Below, in pieces: positions 26,078 to 33,662 of a stretch of DNA of 41,313 nucleotides (the stretch's first letter is position 1; each line of letters begins with the position of its first letter). A model generated the notes under the pieces. It did not search any database. It was not told the origin of the DNA and saw only the letters and a list, made by a program, of their open reading frames with translations. Made by a program: the position numbers and the translations under genes. The stretch comes from Lachnospiraceae bacterium (GTDB lineage: Bacteria; Bacillota; Clostridia; Lachnospirales; Lachnospiraceae): NCBI GenBank assembly GCA_014804605.1, contig JAAUZM010000030.1, positions 99,057 to 140,369 of the forward strand, written 5' to 3'.

Positions 26078-27583
26078 TTAAATGTTCCATGTGATTTCAA
26101 TGTTACCGTTTGCAATCCGAATGACTTTGATTAGTGTATCAACCACCGCCTGTCTGTCCTCGAAAGGGAGCGTTTCCCATGCTTTTACATGGTTGGTTAT
26201 CTGCTTGAGTCTGCCCTCTGTGTCTGTGACATTTGCCGTAACGATTTCTTCCTGCAAGGCTTTTCGTTCTGTATCCAGTTCTGATACCTTTTCGTCTATG
26301 TATTTCATCAGAACGCCGCTTGCTCCGGACACTTTGGATAAAAGTTCTTCAATTTCTTCCTCAATCTGTGTCAGACGGATTTTTTTCGTCATATTCTTTT
26401 GTGCTTCTCCAGTGTTAGTTACACAGGAAAGTTTTTGAAACTCCGACAGTCTTTCTTTAATTGCACCAAGCATATATTCTTCCAAAACGTCTGCATAAAT
26501 AGTACAGCCTGCACCCTTGCAGTTCCCGTGATTTCCCGACTGGCTGCATACAAAGTAGCGTCCCCATTTTGTCTTTGCCTTTCGGATCGTCAGAGCGTAA
26601 CCACAATTTCCACATTTTACCTTGCCTACAAGCCACGAATTTTTCGGTTTACAGGTCTTTGTGGATTGTCTGTTGTTCAGACACCGTATACGGCAGGCTA
26701 ACCACGTTTTAGAGGGAATAAAGCCCTTATGCGGTGCAAGGACGATTTCTTTGTTGAACAAGTCGCATTGTTTCCTCGTAGTGGAAACTGTACCCTTGTA
26801 GAGATAGCAGGCATTATATCCTGTAAAATCACTCGCCGGGTTATAGATATTTGCGCCTTGACTTTGAAAGAACTGGTACACGTCAATGTCGGCTTCCACA
26901 TACACGGGATTGCGGAGCATTTCGCTGATACGGGCGGTATTCCAGTTTGCACCACGCAGATTTTTAATCTGGTGTTCATTCAAGTACCGTACAATATCGC
27001 CAAGTGAATTATCTGTGTCTGCATACATGGAATAAATCAGCTTTAGCTGTTCGCTTTCCTCCGGGACTTCCTCATACATGGAAGTACGGACATTATCAAT
27101 GACCGTGTTTGTCAGACGATAGCCATAGGGAATACGACCGCCCATGTAAAAACCACGTTTGCACCTTGCATAATAAGCGTCCGTCACACGTTTCTGTATC
27201 GTTTCCCGTTCCAGTTGGGCGAACACGATACAGATATTTAACATTGCCCTGCCGATTGGCGTAGAGGTGTCAAACTTTTCCGTGGAAGAAACAAACTCAA
27301 CATGATATTTCTGAAAGATTTCCATCATGTTTGCAAAGTCCAGAATAGAACGGCTGATACGGTCAAGTTTGTAGACAATGACACGCTTTATTTTGCCTGT
27401 GCGGATATCATTCATCATTTTTTCAAAGCCCGGTCTGTTGGTGTCCTTTCCAGAAAAACCTTTGTCTGTATATTCAATATAGGCTTCCCCGTGGGTTTCG
27501 TATCTGCAATACTCAAGCTGGCTTTCTACGGATATGCTGTCCTTTTTTTCGATTGACTGTCTTGCATATAATGCGTCATACAT
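26078..27583 (-). CDS. Large serine recombinase (TnpX/TndX-like)
   Basis: A 501-residue site-specific recombinase. The N-terminal resolvase domain has the catalytic Ser10 in YARQS, then SVESQLEYC, GFSGKDTNRPGF and YKLDRISRS with the catalytic arginines. The recombinase domain (about 150-270) is followed by a zinc ribbon (KCGNCGYALTIRK...FVCS...C) and a coiled coil near 400-450 (IEEEIEELLSKV...ELDTERKALQEE), as in large serine integrases. It should insert and excise the element at the cotJC site without needing long homology. The gene ends about 100 bases from the left junction. GGGAGG lies upstream of the ATG. Confidence 0.93.
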   Translation of the reverse strand: MYDALYARQSIEKKDSISVESQLEYCRYETHGEAYIEYTDKGFSGKDTNRPGFEKMMNDIRTGKIKRVIVYKLDRISRSILDFANMMEIFQKYHVEFVSSTEKFDTSTPIGRAMLNICIVFAQLERETIQKRVTDAYYARCKRGFYMGGRIPYGYRLTNTVIDNVRTSMYEEVPEESEQLKLIYSMYADTDNSLGDIVRYLNEHQIKNLRGANWNTARISEMLRNPVYVEADIDVYQFFQSQGANIYNPASDFTGYNACYLYKGTVSTTRKQCDLFNKEIVLAPHKGFIPSKTWLACRIRCLNNRQSTKTCKPKNSWLVGKVKCGNCGYALTIRKAKTKWGRYFVCSQSGNHGNCKGAGCTIYADVLEEYMLGAIKERLSEFQKLSCVTNTGEAQKNMTKKIRLTQIEEEIEELLSKVSGASGVLMKYIDEKVSELDTERKALQEEIVTANVTDTEGRLKQITNHVKAWETLPFEDRQAVVDTLIKVIRIANGNIEITWNI

Positions 27584-27621
27584 TTAGTATCTACCTCCCA
27601 AAACGTAAGACGCAATACCCA

Positions 27622-27650
27622 ATGTCAAATTCTTATGGAATTTGACATTA
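27622..27650. repeat. 12-bp inverted repeat upstream of the recombinase gene
   Basis: AATGTCAAATTC / GAATTTGACATT with a 5-base loop. It lies between the 54-residue gene and the recombinase gene, so it could be an operator, an attenuator, or a recombinase or accessory-factor binding site. The 11-mer CAATGTCAAAT recurs at 32941-32951 near the other end of the element. Confidence 0.6.
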
Positions 27651-27689
27651 AACTGATCATACCGTTTGTATGATTGTTTTGCAAGTGAC

Positions 27690-27854
27690 TTACGCATACT
27701 TTTTGAAAATCTGATAGAGCCGGGCTGCTATTTCCTGTCGGGTTTCCTGCTCTGTTTTTTTCTGAAAGGCGGGGTAGATATTGGTAACTGTCAGCCTCAT
27801 TTTATCCTTGCGTATCTGGGTATCGGGTGTAGGAGAGGTATCGTTGTTCAGCAT
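27690..27854 (-). CDS. 54-residue element-encoded protein
   Basis: A short gene preceded by a strong ribosome-binding site, AAAGGAG, 6 bases before the ATG. The protein starts MLNNDTSPTPDTQIRKDK and continues MRLTVTNIYPAF, a basic and polar N-terminus followed by a likely beta-strand and a helix (QETRQEIAARLYQIFKKY). The position directly upstream of the recombinase and the pattern TVTxxYPxF then helix recall the small TnpW-like proteins in Clostridia transposons, but I am not certain. It could be a directionality factor (excisionase-like) or unrelated. Confidence 0.65.
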   Translation of the reverse strand: MLNNDTSPTPDTQIRKDKMRLTVTNIYPAFQKKTEQETRQEIAARLYQIFKKYA

Positions 27855-27903
27855 AAACTTTCTCCTTTGGCGGTTTCCCTTAATTTTATGAGAAGTGGCA
27901 AGT

Positions 27904-27989
27904 ACACTATAACAGTGTGAGAAGAACTTCTAAAACTCATGTCATAGGACATTTCGTTAAGAAGTTCTAAATCTCACACAGAATAGTGT
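27904..27989. repeat. Long imperfect inverted repeat upstream of the 54-residue gene
   Basis: The left arm 27904-27931 (ACACTATAACAGTGTGAG, then AAGAACTTCT) and the right arm 27960-27989 (AGAAGTTCT, then CTCACACAGAATAGTGT) pair along ~28 positions with a few mismatches and a 28-base loop. It sits upstream of the small gene and the recombinase, so it may be their operator or leader, or an origin of transfer. Confidence 0.65.
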
Positions 27990-28087
27990 AGATTACCCCT
28001 TTACCCTTACTACGCACGTAAGGGAAAATCTGGCAAGTTTTTTGTGGAATTTTATAAAAAGTTTAGAAGAGCAGAATAGCAAGCATA

Positions 28088-28151
28088 GGGATTGAGTACT
28101 CAATCCCGTAAATTTTCACATTGTCGTCCTTGCGGACTTGTAAAAATTTGC
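28088..28151 (+). repeat. Double-hairpin element, copy 2
   Basis: A perfect 20-base palindrome GGGATTGAGTACTCAATCCC (28088-28107) is followed by a hairpin with arms GTAAATTTTCACA and TGTAAAAATTTGC and the inner tip GTCC-TTGC-GGAC. It has the same architecture as the element at 2554-2611 with different arm sequences. Confidence 0.55.
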
Positions 28152-28209
28152 TTGTTAGGAACGCGTCCAAGCCAACTTTAGTTGGCTTTACCCTTCTTAG
28201 AAAAAGCAG

Positions 28210-28258
28210 AAAAAGACACCGGGGAATGACAGTCAATGAAACTGCCATTGTCCGGTGT
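28210..28258 (-). terminator. Terminator of the winged-helix gene
   Basis: On the minus strand the stem ACACCGGACAATGGCAG / CTGTCATTCCCCGGTGT (some mismatches) is followed by CTTTTTCTGCTTTTT. It begins right at the stop codon of the 28259-28657 gene. Confidence 0.75.
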
Positions 28259-28657
28259 TTATACATTGAATTTATAGCCGACACCTAAAACGGTTTTTAT
28301 GTATATTGGGTTTTTGCTATCTGGTTCAATCTTTTTACGCAGGTTGTATATTACATTTACCACACTGGACTGGCAACTATCACTATCCATGCTCCAGACT
28401 GCTTCAAAGATTTGTTCCTGCGAAAATACCATGCCCGGATAGGAAGCTAAATACACAAGCGTACCATATTCAAGTCGGGTAAGGTAAATATCAATTCCGT
28501 CCCGGAGTACCCGGCGTTGGTGCTGTCTTATTTCCAGTCCCGGAAAAACCAATGCGGGGGATTGTGGCGGTTGTATGGCTTCCAGCGGTATCATATCGGC
28601 AAGGGCAGTTATGGCTTTCTCAACCGCTTTTTCTTCCGTGTCGTTGAATATAAGCAT
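28259..28657 (-). CDS. Orphan OmpR-type winged-helix protein
   Basis: A 132-residue protein. The C-terminal ~90 residues are a transcriptional-regulator winged helix like that of OmpR/PhoB (LEIRQHQRRVLRDG, LTRLEYGTLVYLA, VFSQEQIFEAVW, VVNVIYNLRKKIEPD, YIKTVLGVGYKF). The N-terminal ~40 residues are too short for a receiver domain and no phosphoacceptor Asp is present, so it is not a normal response regulator. It probably controls element genes. ATG 28657 was preferred because TGGGAAA lies before it; GTG 28681 in frame is an alternative. Confidence 0.8.
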   Translation of the reverse strand: MLIFNDTEEKAVEKAITALADMIPLEAIQPPQSPALVFPGLEIRQHQRRVLRDGIDIYLTRLEYGTLVYLASYPGMVFSQEQIFEAVWSMDSDSCQSSVVNVIYNLRKKIEPDSKNPIYIKTVLGVGYKFNV

Positions 28658-28866
28658 GACTATTTTCCCACGAAAAACCACCTCCCGTTATAGTGTATGA
28701 AAACTTTACAGAAGCTGTTGAAAGTTTACATGATATGTTCCTTGTATGCTTCTGTGCAAGTCATAGGAAATTTACCCTTTCTCCCACATAGGACGTTGTT
28801 TATTTGACAGTTACATTTATTCTGAAAAAGGACGATTACATTTTGAAATATTTACTACTTCTTAGG

Positions 28867-30918
28867 TTATGGCTCAATGTTTTTATTAAACTGAAAATAT
28901 GTTATAGAAAAATATAAAATGTATATCCCAAGAAAACTAGTCAATGAAATGCAAAAATATAAAATCCATTCTGTACGTATTCCTGTGTAAATCACAAATT
29001 GTCGTCCTACATATAGTATAAATACTGCACTGATAATAACCGAAAGGATAACAGGGCATAGATAGTAGAAGAATAGCTGCTTAGCTACTACCTGTCTGAT
29101 TCTTTTTTTCCCCAATCCAAGTTTGTTTAAAATCTGATAACGAAATTTATATTTATTGGAATCGCTTAACTGTTGGACGGAAAGAACCGTAAGTGATACA
29201 CACAAAAACACTAATCCAATATAAAATAATGGAAATGACAGGGTACTCATTAAAAATTTTAGTTCTAAAACCTCTCGGCTTTTGACTTGTATGGTAGCAG
29301 GCATTAAAAAAAGTTCTTCGCTTCCAATTTTTATATAATCAGCCAATTCATCATATCCCCGTATTTTTCCGGTTAAATCATATAAACATTCTGATAAATA
29401 CTCCGGCACATCTCCGTTTGCCATAACTGCCATAAGTGAAAAATATTTTTTCATTCCCGCAAGTTTCTTATCTGGCACAACCAGCAAGTAATCTGTTCCA
29501 TTATGCCCATTTTGTGCAAATCCCTCTGTTTTGAATCCAGCAAAATCAAGCCCTATATTTAGGCTATTGGGTAGTTCGGCACTTTTATCCTTAATTTCTT
29601 GATATACACGGTTTGCTATATGAATTAAATACTGGTCATCTTGCAAAGTAACAGGCGTTAAATCCAGCATTTCCCGTAAACGGTTATAATCGCTAATTCC
29701 CATATACACATCATAATCATAATAAGCAACAGCCCGTTTTCCCTCTGCCACAACTGGGTCGCTATCCCTATCAGAAAAAATCCTTAAATTCTGATACAAA
29801 TAATCGCTCATATCACTTGTTCCGTTTTGGTATACAAAATATTTCAATATATTCCGTGGATTTATATTTTCGTTTATCAATGATTCTTCTTGAGAAAAGT
29901 CATTGCTCGTATTATCGCTGATTATAATAATGTCAAACGGATATTCTACATCTAATTGTTTGTTTTGATAGTCGCTCAACATAAACGCAAGCGAACTTCC
30001 TACTAGCGCAAACATAAACAAAAGACTTAATGTTCCAAGAACAAAACAGGTATTCCGCATTTTTGAGGAAAACTGCCTAATCATAAATAAATATTCTCTT
30101 TTATAGATTAACTTGCCTTTCCCATTTATATAATTCATCAGAAAAGCGGAAAGTCCTAAATAGAAAAAGTAAAACGTAAAAATCAGCCCAATCATTTCCA
30201 ATATCGCTGTCCATTTCGTTATCCCGCCTGTAAAAATCAGAAAATATAAAAGCAATATATTTCCTATGGAGAGAAAGAACAGCTTTTTCCATAAAGCGTT
30301 TCGCTTTTCATTTACTGTTTCATTCTGCTTATCCATGTTAATTAAATTGATTATTTCCATGTGGGAAAACTTTTTCCTGTTCCGAAACAGGGCAGCAAAA
30401 AAACAAACGCCATACAAGATAACTGTCAATATTATGCTACCCGTTGATATTTCTACATTTACCTTGTAATTTTTCCCGATACTTTTATAAAAAATGAAAA
30501 ATAGCACCTGCTGTAATCCACTGCCGAAAATCAGTCCTGCAAAAAGAGCGCATACGCCAAGATAAAGATTTTCTTTCATGTAAAGACTTGCAATTTGTTC
30601 TTTCCTCATTCCCGATAACAAATAAATAGCAAATTCCCGGCTTCTTTTTTCTAAAATGAAACGGGTCATATAATTGATCAGCCAAGCTACTATGATAAGA
30701 ATTGTCACTGTGGAAACGGACATAAAAGCAATCAACATAGTTCCTGCTGTAGATAGTTCCCCATTATTTCCGTAATGAATCATTTCGTAAATATCTTTTG
30801 AAAATAGTAGTGAATGAAAGGAAAAAGTAATGGCAGTTATCATACATAAGGTCAAAAAATAATTCAAATAGTCTTTCCACAATCTCCACGCATTTCGCAA
30901 TGCAAGTTTATTCAGCAT
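28867..30918 (-). CDS. BceB-like ABC transporter permease (FtsX family)
   Basis: A 683-residue permease with about 10 membrane helices. The N-terminal LALRNAWRLWKDYLNYFLT and the helix carrying EFAIYLLSGMRKEQI (FtsX-like) are typical of the peptide-antibiotic permeases BceB/YtsD. A large extracellular domain of about 220 residues (about 320-540) lies between the middle helices, which is the hallmark of transporters that sense and remove bacitracin-, lantibiotic- or nisin-like peptides. It overlaps the ATPase gene by 11 bases. ATG 30918 was chosen over GTG 30930 for spacing from GGGGGTGA. Resistance function is inferred from family only. Confidence 0.85.
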   Translation of the reverse strand: MLNKLALRNAWRLWKDYLNYFLTLCMITAITFSFHSLLFSKDIYEMIHYGNNGELSTAGTMLIAFMSVSTVTILIIVAWLINYMTRFILEKRSREFAIYLLSGMRKEQIASLYMKENLYLGVCALFAGLIFGSGLQQVLFFIFYKSIGKNYKVNVEISTGSIILTVILYGVCFFAALFRNRKKFSHMEIINLINMDKQNETVNEKRNALWKKLFFLSIGNILLLYFLIFTGGITKWTAILEMIGLIFTFYFFYLGLSAFLMNYINGKGKLIYKREYLFMIRQFSSKMRNTCFVLGTLSLLFMFALVGSSLAFMLSDYQNKQLDVEYPFDIIIISDNTSNDFSQEESLINENINPRNILKYFVYQNGTSDMSDYLYQNLRIFSDRDSDPVVAEGKRAVAYYDYDVYMGISDYNRLREMLDLTPVTLQDDQYLIHIANRVYQEIKDKSAELPNSLNIGLDFAGFKTEGFAQNGHNGTDYLLVVPDKKLAGMKKYFSLMAVMANGDVPEYLSECLYDLTGKIRGYDELADYIKIGSEELFLMPATIQVKSREVLELKFLMSTLSFPLFYIGLVFLCVSLTVLSVQQLSDSNKYKFRYQILNKLGLGKKRIRQVVAKQLFFYYLCPVILSVIISAVFILYVGRQFVIYTGIRTEWILYFCISLTSFLGIYILYFSITYFQFNKNIEP

Positions 30919-31681
30919 AAATATCTTCACCCCCTATTTGGGACTGTATATCAAGAATACGGTTTAGGTAATCTTTTTTACTCATATTTTCCCGGTTTAA
31001 TTCAGCACATATTTTTCCGTCGCTCAAAAATAAAATCCTCTCACAATAACAGGCTGAAAACACATCATGTGTTACCATTAAAATAGTTGCGCCTAGTTCT
31101 CTGTTCATAACCTGTAAAGTACGAAGCAGCATAGTAGATGATTTAGAGTCTAAAGCCCCTGTTGGTTCGTCAGCAAGAATCAATTTCGGTTTGTTGACAA
31201 GTGCCCTTGCACAAGCCGCACGCTGTTTTTGCCCGCCGGACACTTCATACGGGAATTTACTCAAAATATCGCCAATATGTAGGGCTTCCGATATATTCTT
31301 TATTCTGCTTTCTATTTCTTCTTTCTTCTCGCCGCTAAGAGCCATAGGAAGCATAATGTTTTCTTCAATGTTTAATGTATCTAAAAGATTATAGTCTTGA
31401 AAGACAAATCCAAGGTTTTTCTGCCGAAAGTCAGATAGTTCAGCTTCATTCATTCTTGATATATCAATCTTGTCATAAAAGACCTGTCCGTCCGACATAG
31501 TATCTATGGTAGAGAGAATATTTAAGATTGTGGTTTTACCAGAACCAGAAGCTCCCATAATTCCAATAAATCCCCCTTTATCAACATAAAAGTTCACATG
31601 ATCAACGGCGTTTACTTTTACATTTCCTGTTCCATAATTTTTTACAAGATTTTTGACTTCAATATAATGATGTTCTGTCAT
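30908..31681 (-). CDS. BceA-like ABC transporter ATP-binding protein
   Basis: A 257-residue ATPase of the MacB/LolD/BceA type. Walker A is GASGSGKTT, the Q-loop is FVFQDYN, the signature is VSGGQKQRAACARAL and Walker B is LILADEPTGALD, with switch His in VTHD. It pairs with the permease at 28867-30918. It is encoded 6 bases after the XRE regulator, so all three genes form one operon, with the regulator first. Confidence 0.92.
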   Translation of the reverse strand: MTEHHYIEVKNLVKNYGTGNVKVNAVDHVNFYVDKGGFIGIMGASGSGKTTILNILSTIDTMSDGQVFYDKIDISRMNEAELSDFRQKNLGFVFQDYNLLDTLNIEENIMLPMALSGEKKEEIESRIKNISEALHIGDILSKFPYEVSGGQKQRAACARALVNKPKLILADEPTGALDSKSSTMLLRTLQVMNRELGATILMVTHDVFSACYCERILFLSDGKICAELNRENMSKKDYLNRILDIQSQIGGEDIYAE

Positions 31682-31687
31682 AAAATT

Positions 31688-32461
31688 TTACCTTTCCTTT
31701 CTTTCGGGATTTCGGAGTAATATTGAGTAAGACCAGTAAATACCTATACAAAAAAATGTGATAAAGCTACTGATACCTGTTAAAACCATAGAGAATACAA
31801 TATAAAAGAGAATATTTGTATAACTCATATTCTCAAATATAGGAAGCCCCCAACCGCTGTTACTTGCTCCAAATATCACTAGACCAATCGCAATACCACC
31901 AACCAACATTTTCTTCATCTTAATAAATTCCTCTTGTATTTCCGTTCGCACTTCCTCATCAAAAACAAGTTCCTTTTTCCGAAGCATTCTGTAAGGATTT
32001 TGTTTCAAAGCAATATAAATTACGATAGCAAGCAACATAATAATTGATATGGTTGTAAGTATTGGAGCAATATTGGAAGCGAACAAATAATGTTCTGTCG
32101 ATGTATAAGATACTGAATTACAACCTAACGCAATTCCACTCGCCGCAGCCAATAGCAAGAATTTCTTTTTATAATAGAACAGAAAACCATTTGCTGTTTC
32201 CCTGCTTACATAAAATCCCTTTGTTTCTTCCGAAAATTTTCTTTCTTCTTTTGAGCCAAGCTCCTTATCATCAATCAGTAAATCGTCAAGTGTTATTTGA
32301 AATATTTTACTAATCAGAATAATTTTTTCTGTTTCGGGATAGCCGTTATTATTTTCCCATTTGCTTACAGCCTGTCTGCTCGTATTCAATTTTTCTGCTA
32401 AGGCTTCTTGTGAAAGCCCCTGCGCCTTTCTTAACTTATACAGTTTTTCACCAAATGTCAT
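31688..32461 (-). CDS. XRE-family regulator with membrane domain
   Basis: A 257-residue protein. Residues 1-65 are a lambda-repressor-type helix-turn-helix (LYKLRKAQGLSQEALAEKL, NTSRQAVSKWENN). After a linker of about 35 residues come four hydrophobic segments (about 105-125, 135-155, 190-210, 220-245). A membrane-bound DNA-binding protein next to a BceAB-like transporter suggests that the membrane part reports on peptide stress or transporter activity; that is inference. It may repress its own promoter, which has an inverted repeat (see 32487-32522). Confidence 0.88.
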   Translation of the reverse strand: MTFGEKLYKLRKAQGLSQEALAEKLNTSRQAVSKWENNNGYPETEKIILISKIFQITLDDLLIDDKELGSKEERKFSEETKGFYVSRETANGFLFYYKKKFLLLAAASGIALGCNSVSYTSTEHYLFASNIAPILTTISIIMLLAIVIYIALKQNPYRMLRKKELVFDEEVRTEIQEEFIKMKKMLVGGIAIGLVIFGASNSGWGLPIFENMSYTNILFYIVFSMVLTGISSFITFFCIGIYWSYSILLRNPERKER

Positions 32462-32486
32462 ATTTTTTTCCTCCTAACTCTCATTC

Positions 32487-32522
32487 ATGATAGCATAATA
32501 AAGTGAATTTTCTATCATTCAA
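32487..32522 (-). promoter_or_regulatory. Promoter and candidate operator of the XRE-ABC operon
   Basis: On the minus strand TTGAAT (32522-32517), a 16-base spacer and TATTAT (32500-32495) form a promoter just upstream of the XRE gene. The inverted repeat ATGATAG / CTATCAT (32518-32512 and 32493-32487) overlaps both elements, a likely autoregulatory site. Confidence 0.55.
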
Positions 32523-32937
32523 CTTTAACAATTCCGCAACTTTAAGTTGCTTTTGTTTATTTCCTCCTGTAAACATCATTGAAAACTCGCTTAAAATAAT
32601 AATTTAATATTATATCCGACAAATTGAAACAAAAATCCAAAAAGTAACTATATGGTTTATTTATCTAACAAACATATGAAGAATGAAGTGAAATTTCGTC
32701 GTCGGCATTGTGGTAAAATCTTATCTTTTGGATTTTTCCATGAAATCTTACGTTTTTGTGTTCGGAATAGAGTGGTGCTGGCGGTCTATATAATTTAGGA
32801 ATATTATATTAAGTAATAAAAATGAAAGCCGGGAAACAGCAATCCGTAGACTGCCATTCCCCGACTTTTCAATTACTCTATATCTTCCGCAGGTAAAAAC
32901 ACAAGTCCGGCAAATTCTTTTTACGCCTTTTCCAGAC

Positions 32938-33017
32938 TATCAATGTCAAATAGCCAAGTCAAGGACGTAAACGCCGCTAAAGCGGTAAATCCTTGACTTG
33001 ACTGTCTGCCATTGATA
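32938..33017. repeat. Nested inverted repeat (cruciform-like)
   Basis: Three concentric arms: TATCAATG / CATTGATA outside, AAGTCAAGGA / TCCTTGACTT in the middle and CCGC / GCGG around a TAAA loop. The 80-bp structure has no gene in it. Such nested dyads are common at transfer or replication origins; no nick consensus is recognised. Confidence 0.6.
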
Positions 33018-33216
33018 AGGGGTAATCAAGGCATAAATGAATAACTATGTTGGCTACATTCTTTTCACTTCCATTCCTTTCCCGTGATAGGAAAATCGGA
33101 TTATCAGTTAAAGAACGGATAGGAAAGGAATAGATATTTTATCATTCTGTATTTTATTCTTTAGTATTTTATATATCTATATTTTATTGCGTTGGTTTTC
33201 CCTGTGTTGGAAATAC

Positions 33217-33573
33217 CTATGTTGGATTATCCGGTGTAGGCTTTTCCATGACAGGCTTTTTGCTATAATCTTCATTCAGCATTGGAGAAGAATAGACGGT
33301 ATATTCCATTTCCCGAAGTTGTCCCTTTTCATTCCGCACTCTGGCACGGGTAATATATCCTGCCTGTTCTAATTCGTGTATAACCGTTGTAATGGCGTCT
33401 AATCCCTCTTTGTTGATATACGCTAACCCTTGCAATGTAAAATTCCATTCTGGGGGCATTGAGAGCATTTGACACAGCAATCCCTTTGCCCGAAGGGACA
33501 ACTGGCGGTTGCGTAAATGAAGATTTGGCATAATCGTATAATCTTTGACTTTCTTTACTCTGAATACTGGCAT
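33217..33573 (-). CDS. Truncated replication-initiator-like HTH protein
   Basis: A 118-residue protein. Residues ~1-90 (MPVFRVKKVKDYTIMPN, LSLRAKGLLCQMLSMP, LAYINKEGLDAITTVIHELEQAGYI) are the N-terminal winged helix found in DUF6017/replication-initiator-A-like proteins of Clostridia conjugative elements. Those proteins run to ~250-300 residues; here the frame ends after EKPTPDNPT. Downstream, in the same frame, the linker pattern continues as VFPTQGKPTQ, NIDI, NTKE, NTE with a stop between pieces, so the gene is probably decayed. Its DNA-binding domain could still be made. Confidence 0.65.
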   Translation of the reverse strand: MPVFRVKKVKDYTIMPNLHLRNRQLSLRAKGLLCQMLSMPPEWNFTLQGLAYINKEGLDAITTVIHELEQAGYITRARVRNEKGQLREMEYTVYSSPMLNEDYSKKPVMEKPTPDNPT

Positions 33574-33662
33574 AATAAACTTGTCCTTTCTTTTGGTGTG
33601 AAAGCCTAAATCATAGCTTAGAGGAAATGTGGGTATGCGTCTTAGTGATTGTATTTTGTGTG

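Larger units (their letters stand above)
32462..33216. other. Non-coding AT-rich region of the element
   Basis: Apart from the XRE promoter it contains no gene I can support. It holds a small palindrome GCAACTTTAAGTTGC near 32536, a hairpin around 32824-32866 (AAAGCCGGG / CCCCGACTTTT) that could act as a terminator in either direction, the nested inverted repeat at 32938-33017, and the decayed 3' continuation of the replication-initiator-like gene (to about 33140). Confidence 0.5.

Noticed and set aside
27666-27920. 84-codon plus-strand frame upstream of the recombinase
   Set aside because: It is antisense to the 54-residue gene, which has a strong ribosome-binding site and sensible composition.
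27690-27989. CRISPR array or tRNA in the element's upstream region
   Set aside because: Only isolated inverted repeats are present; there are no regularly spaced direct repeats with unique spacers and no cloverleaf.
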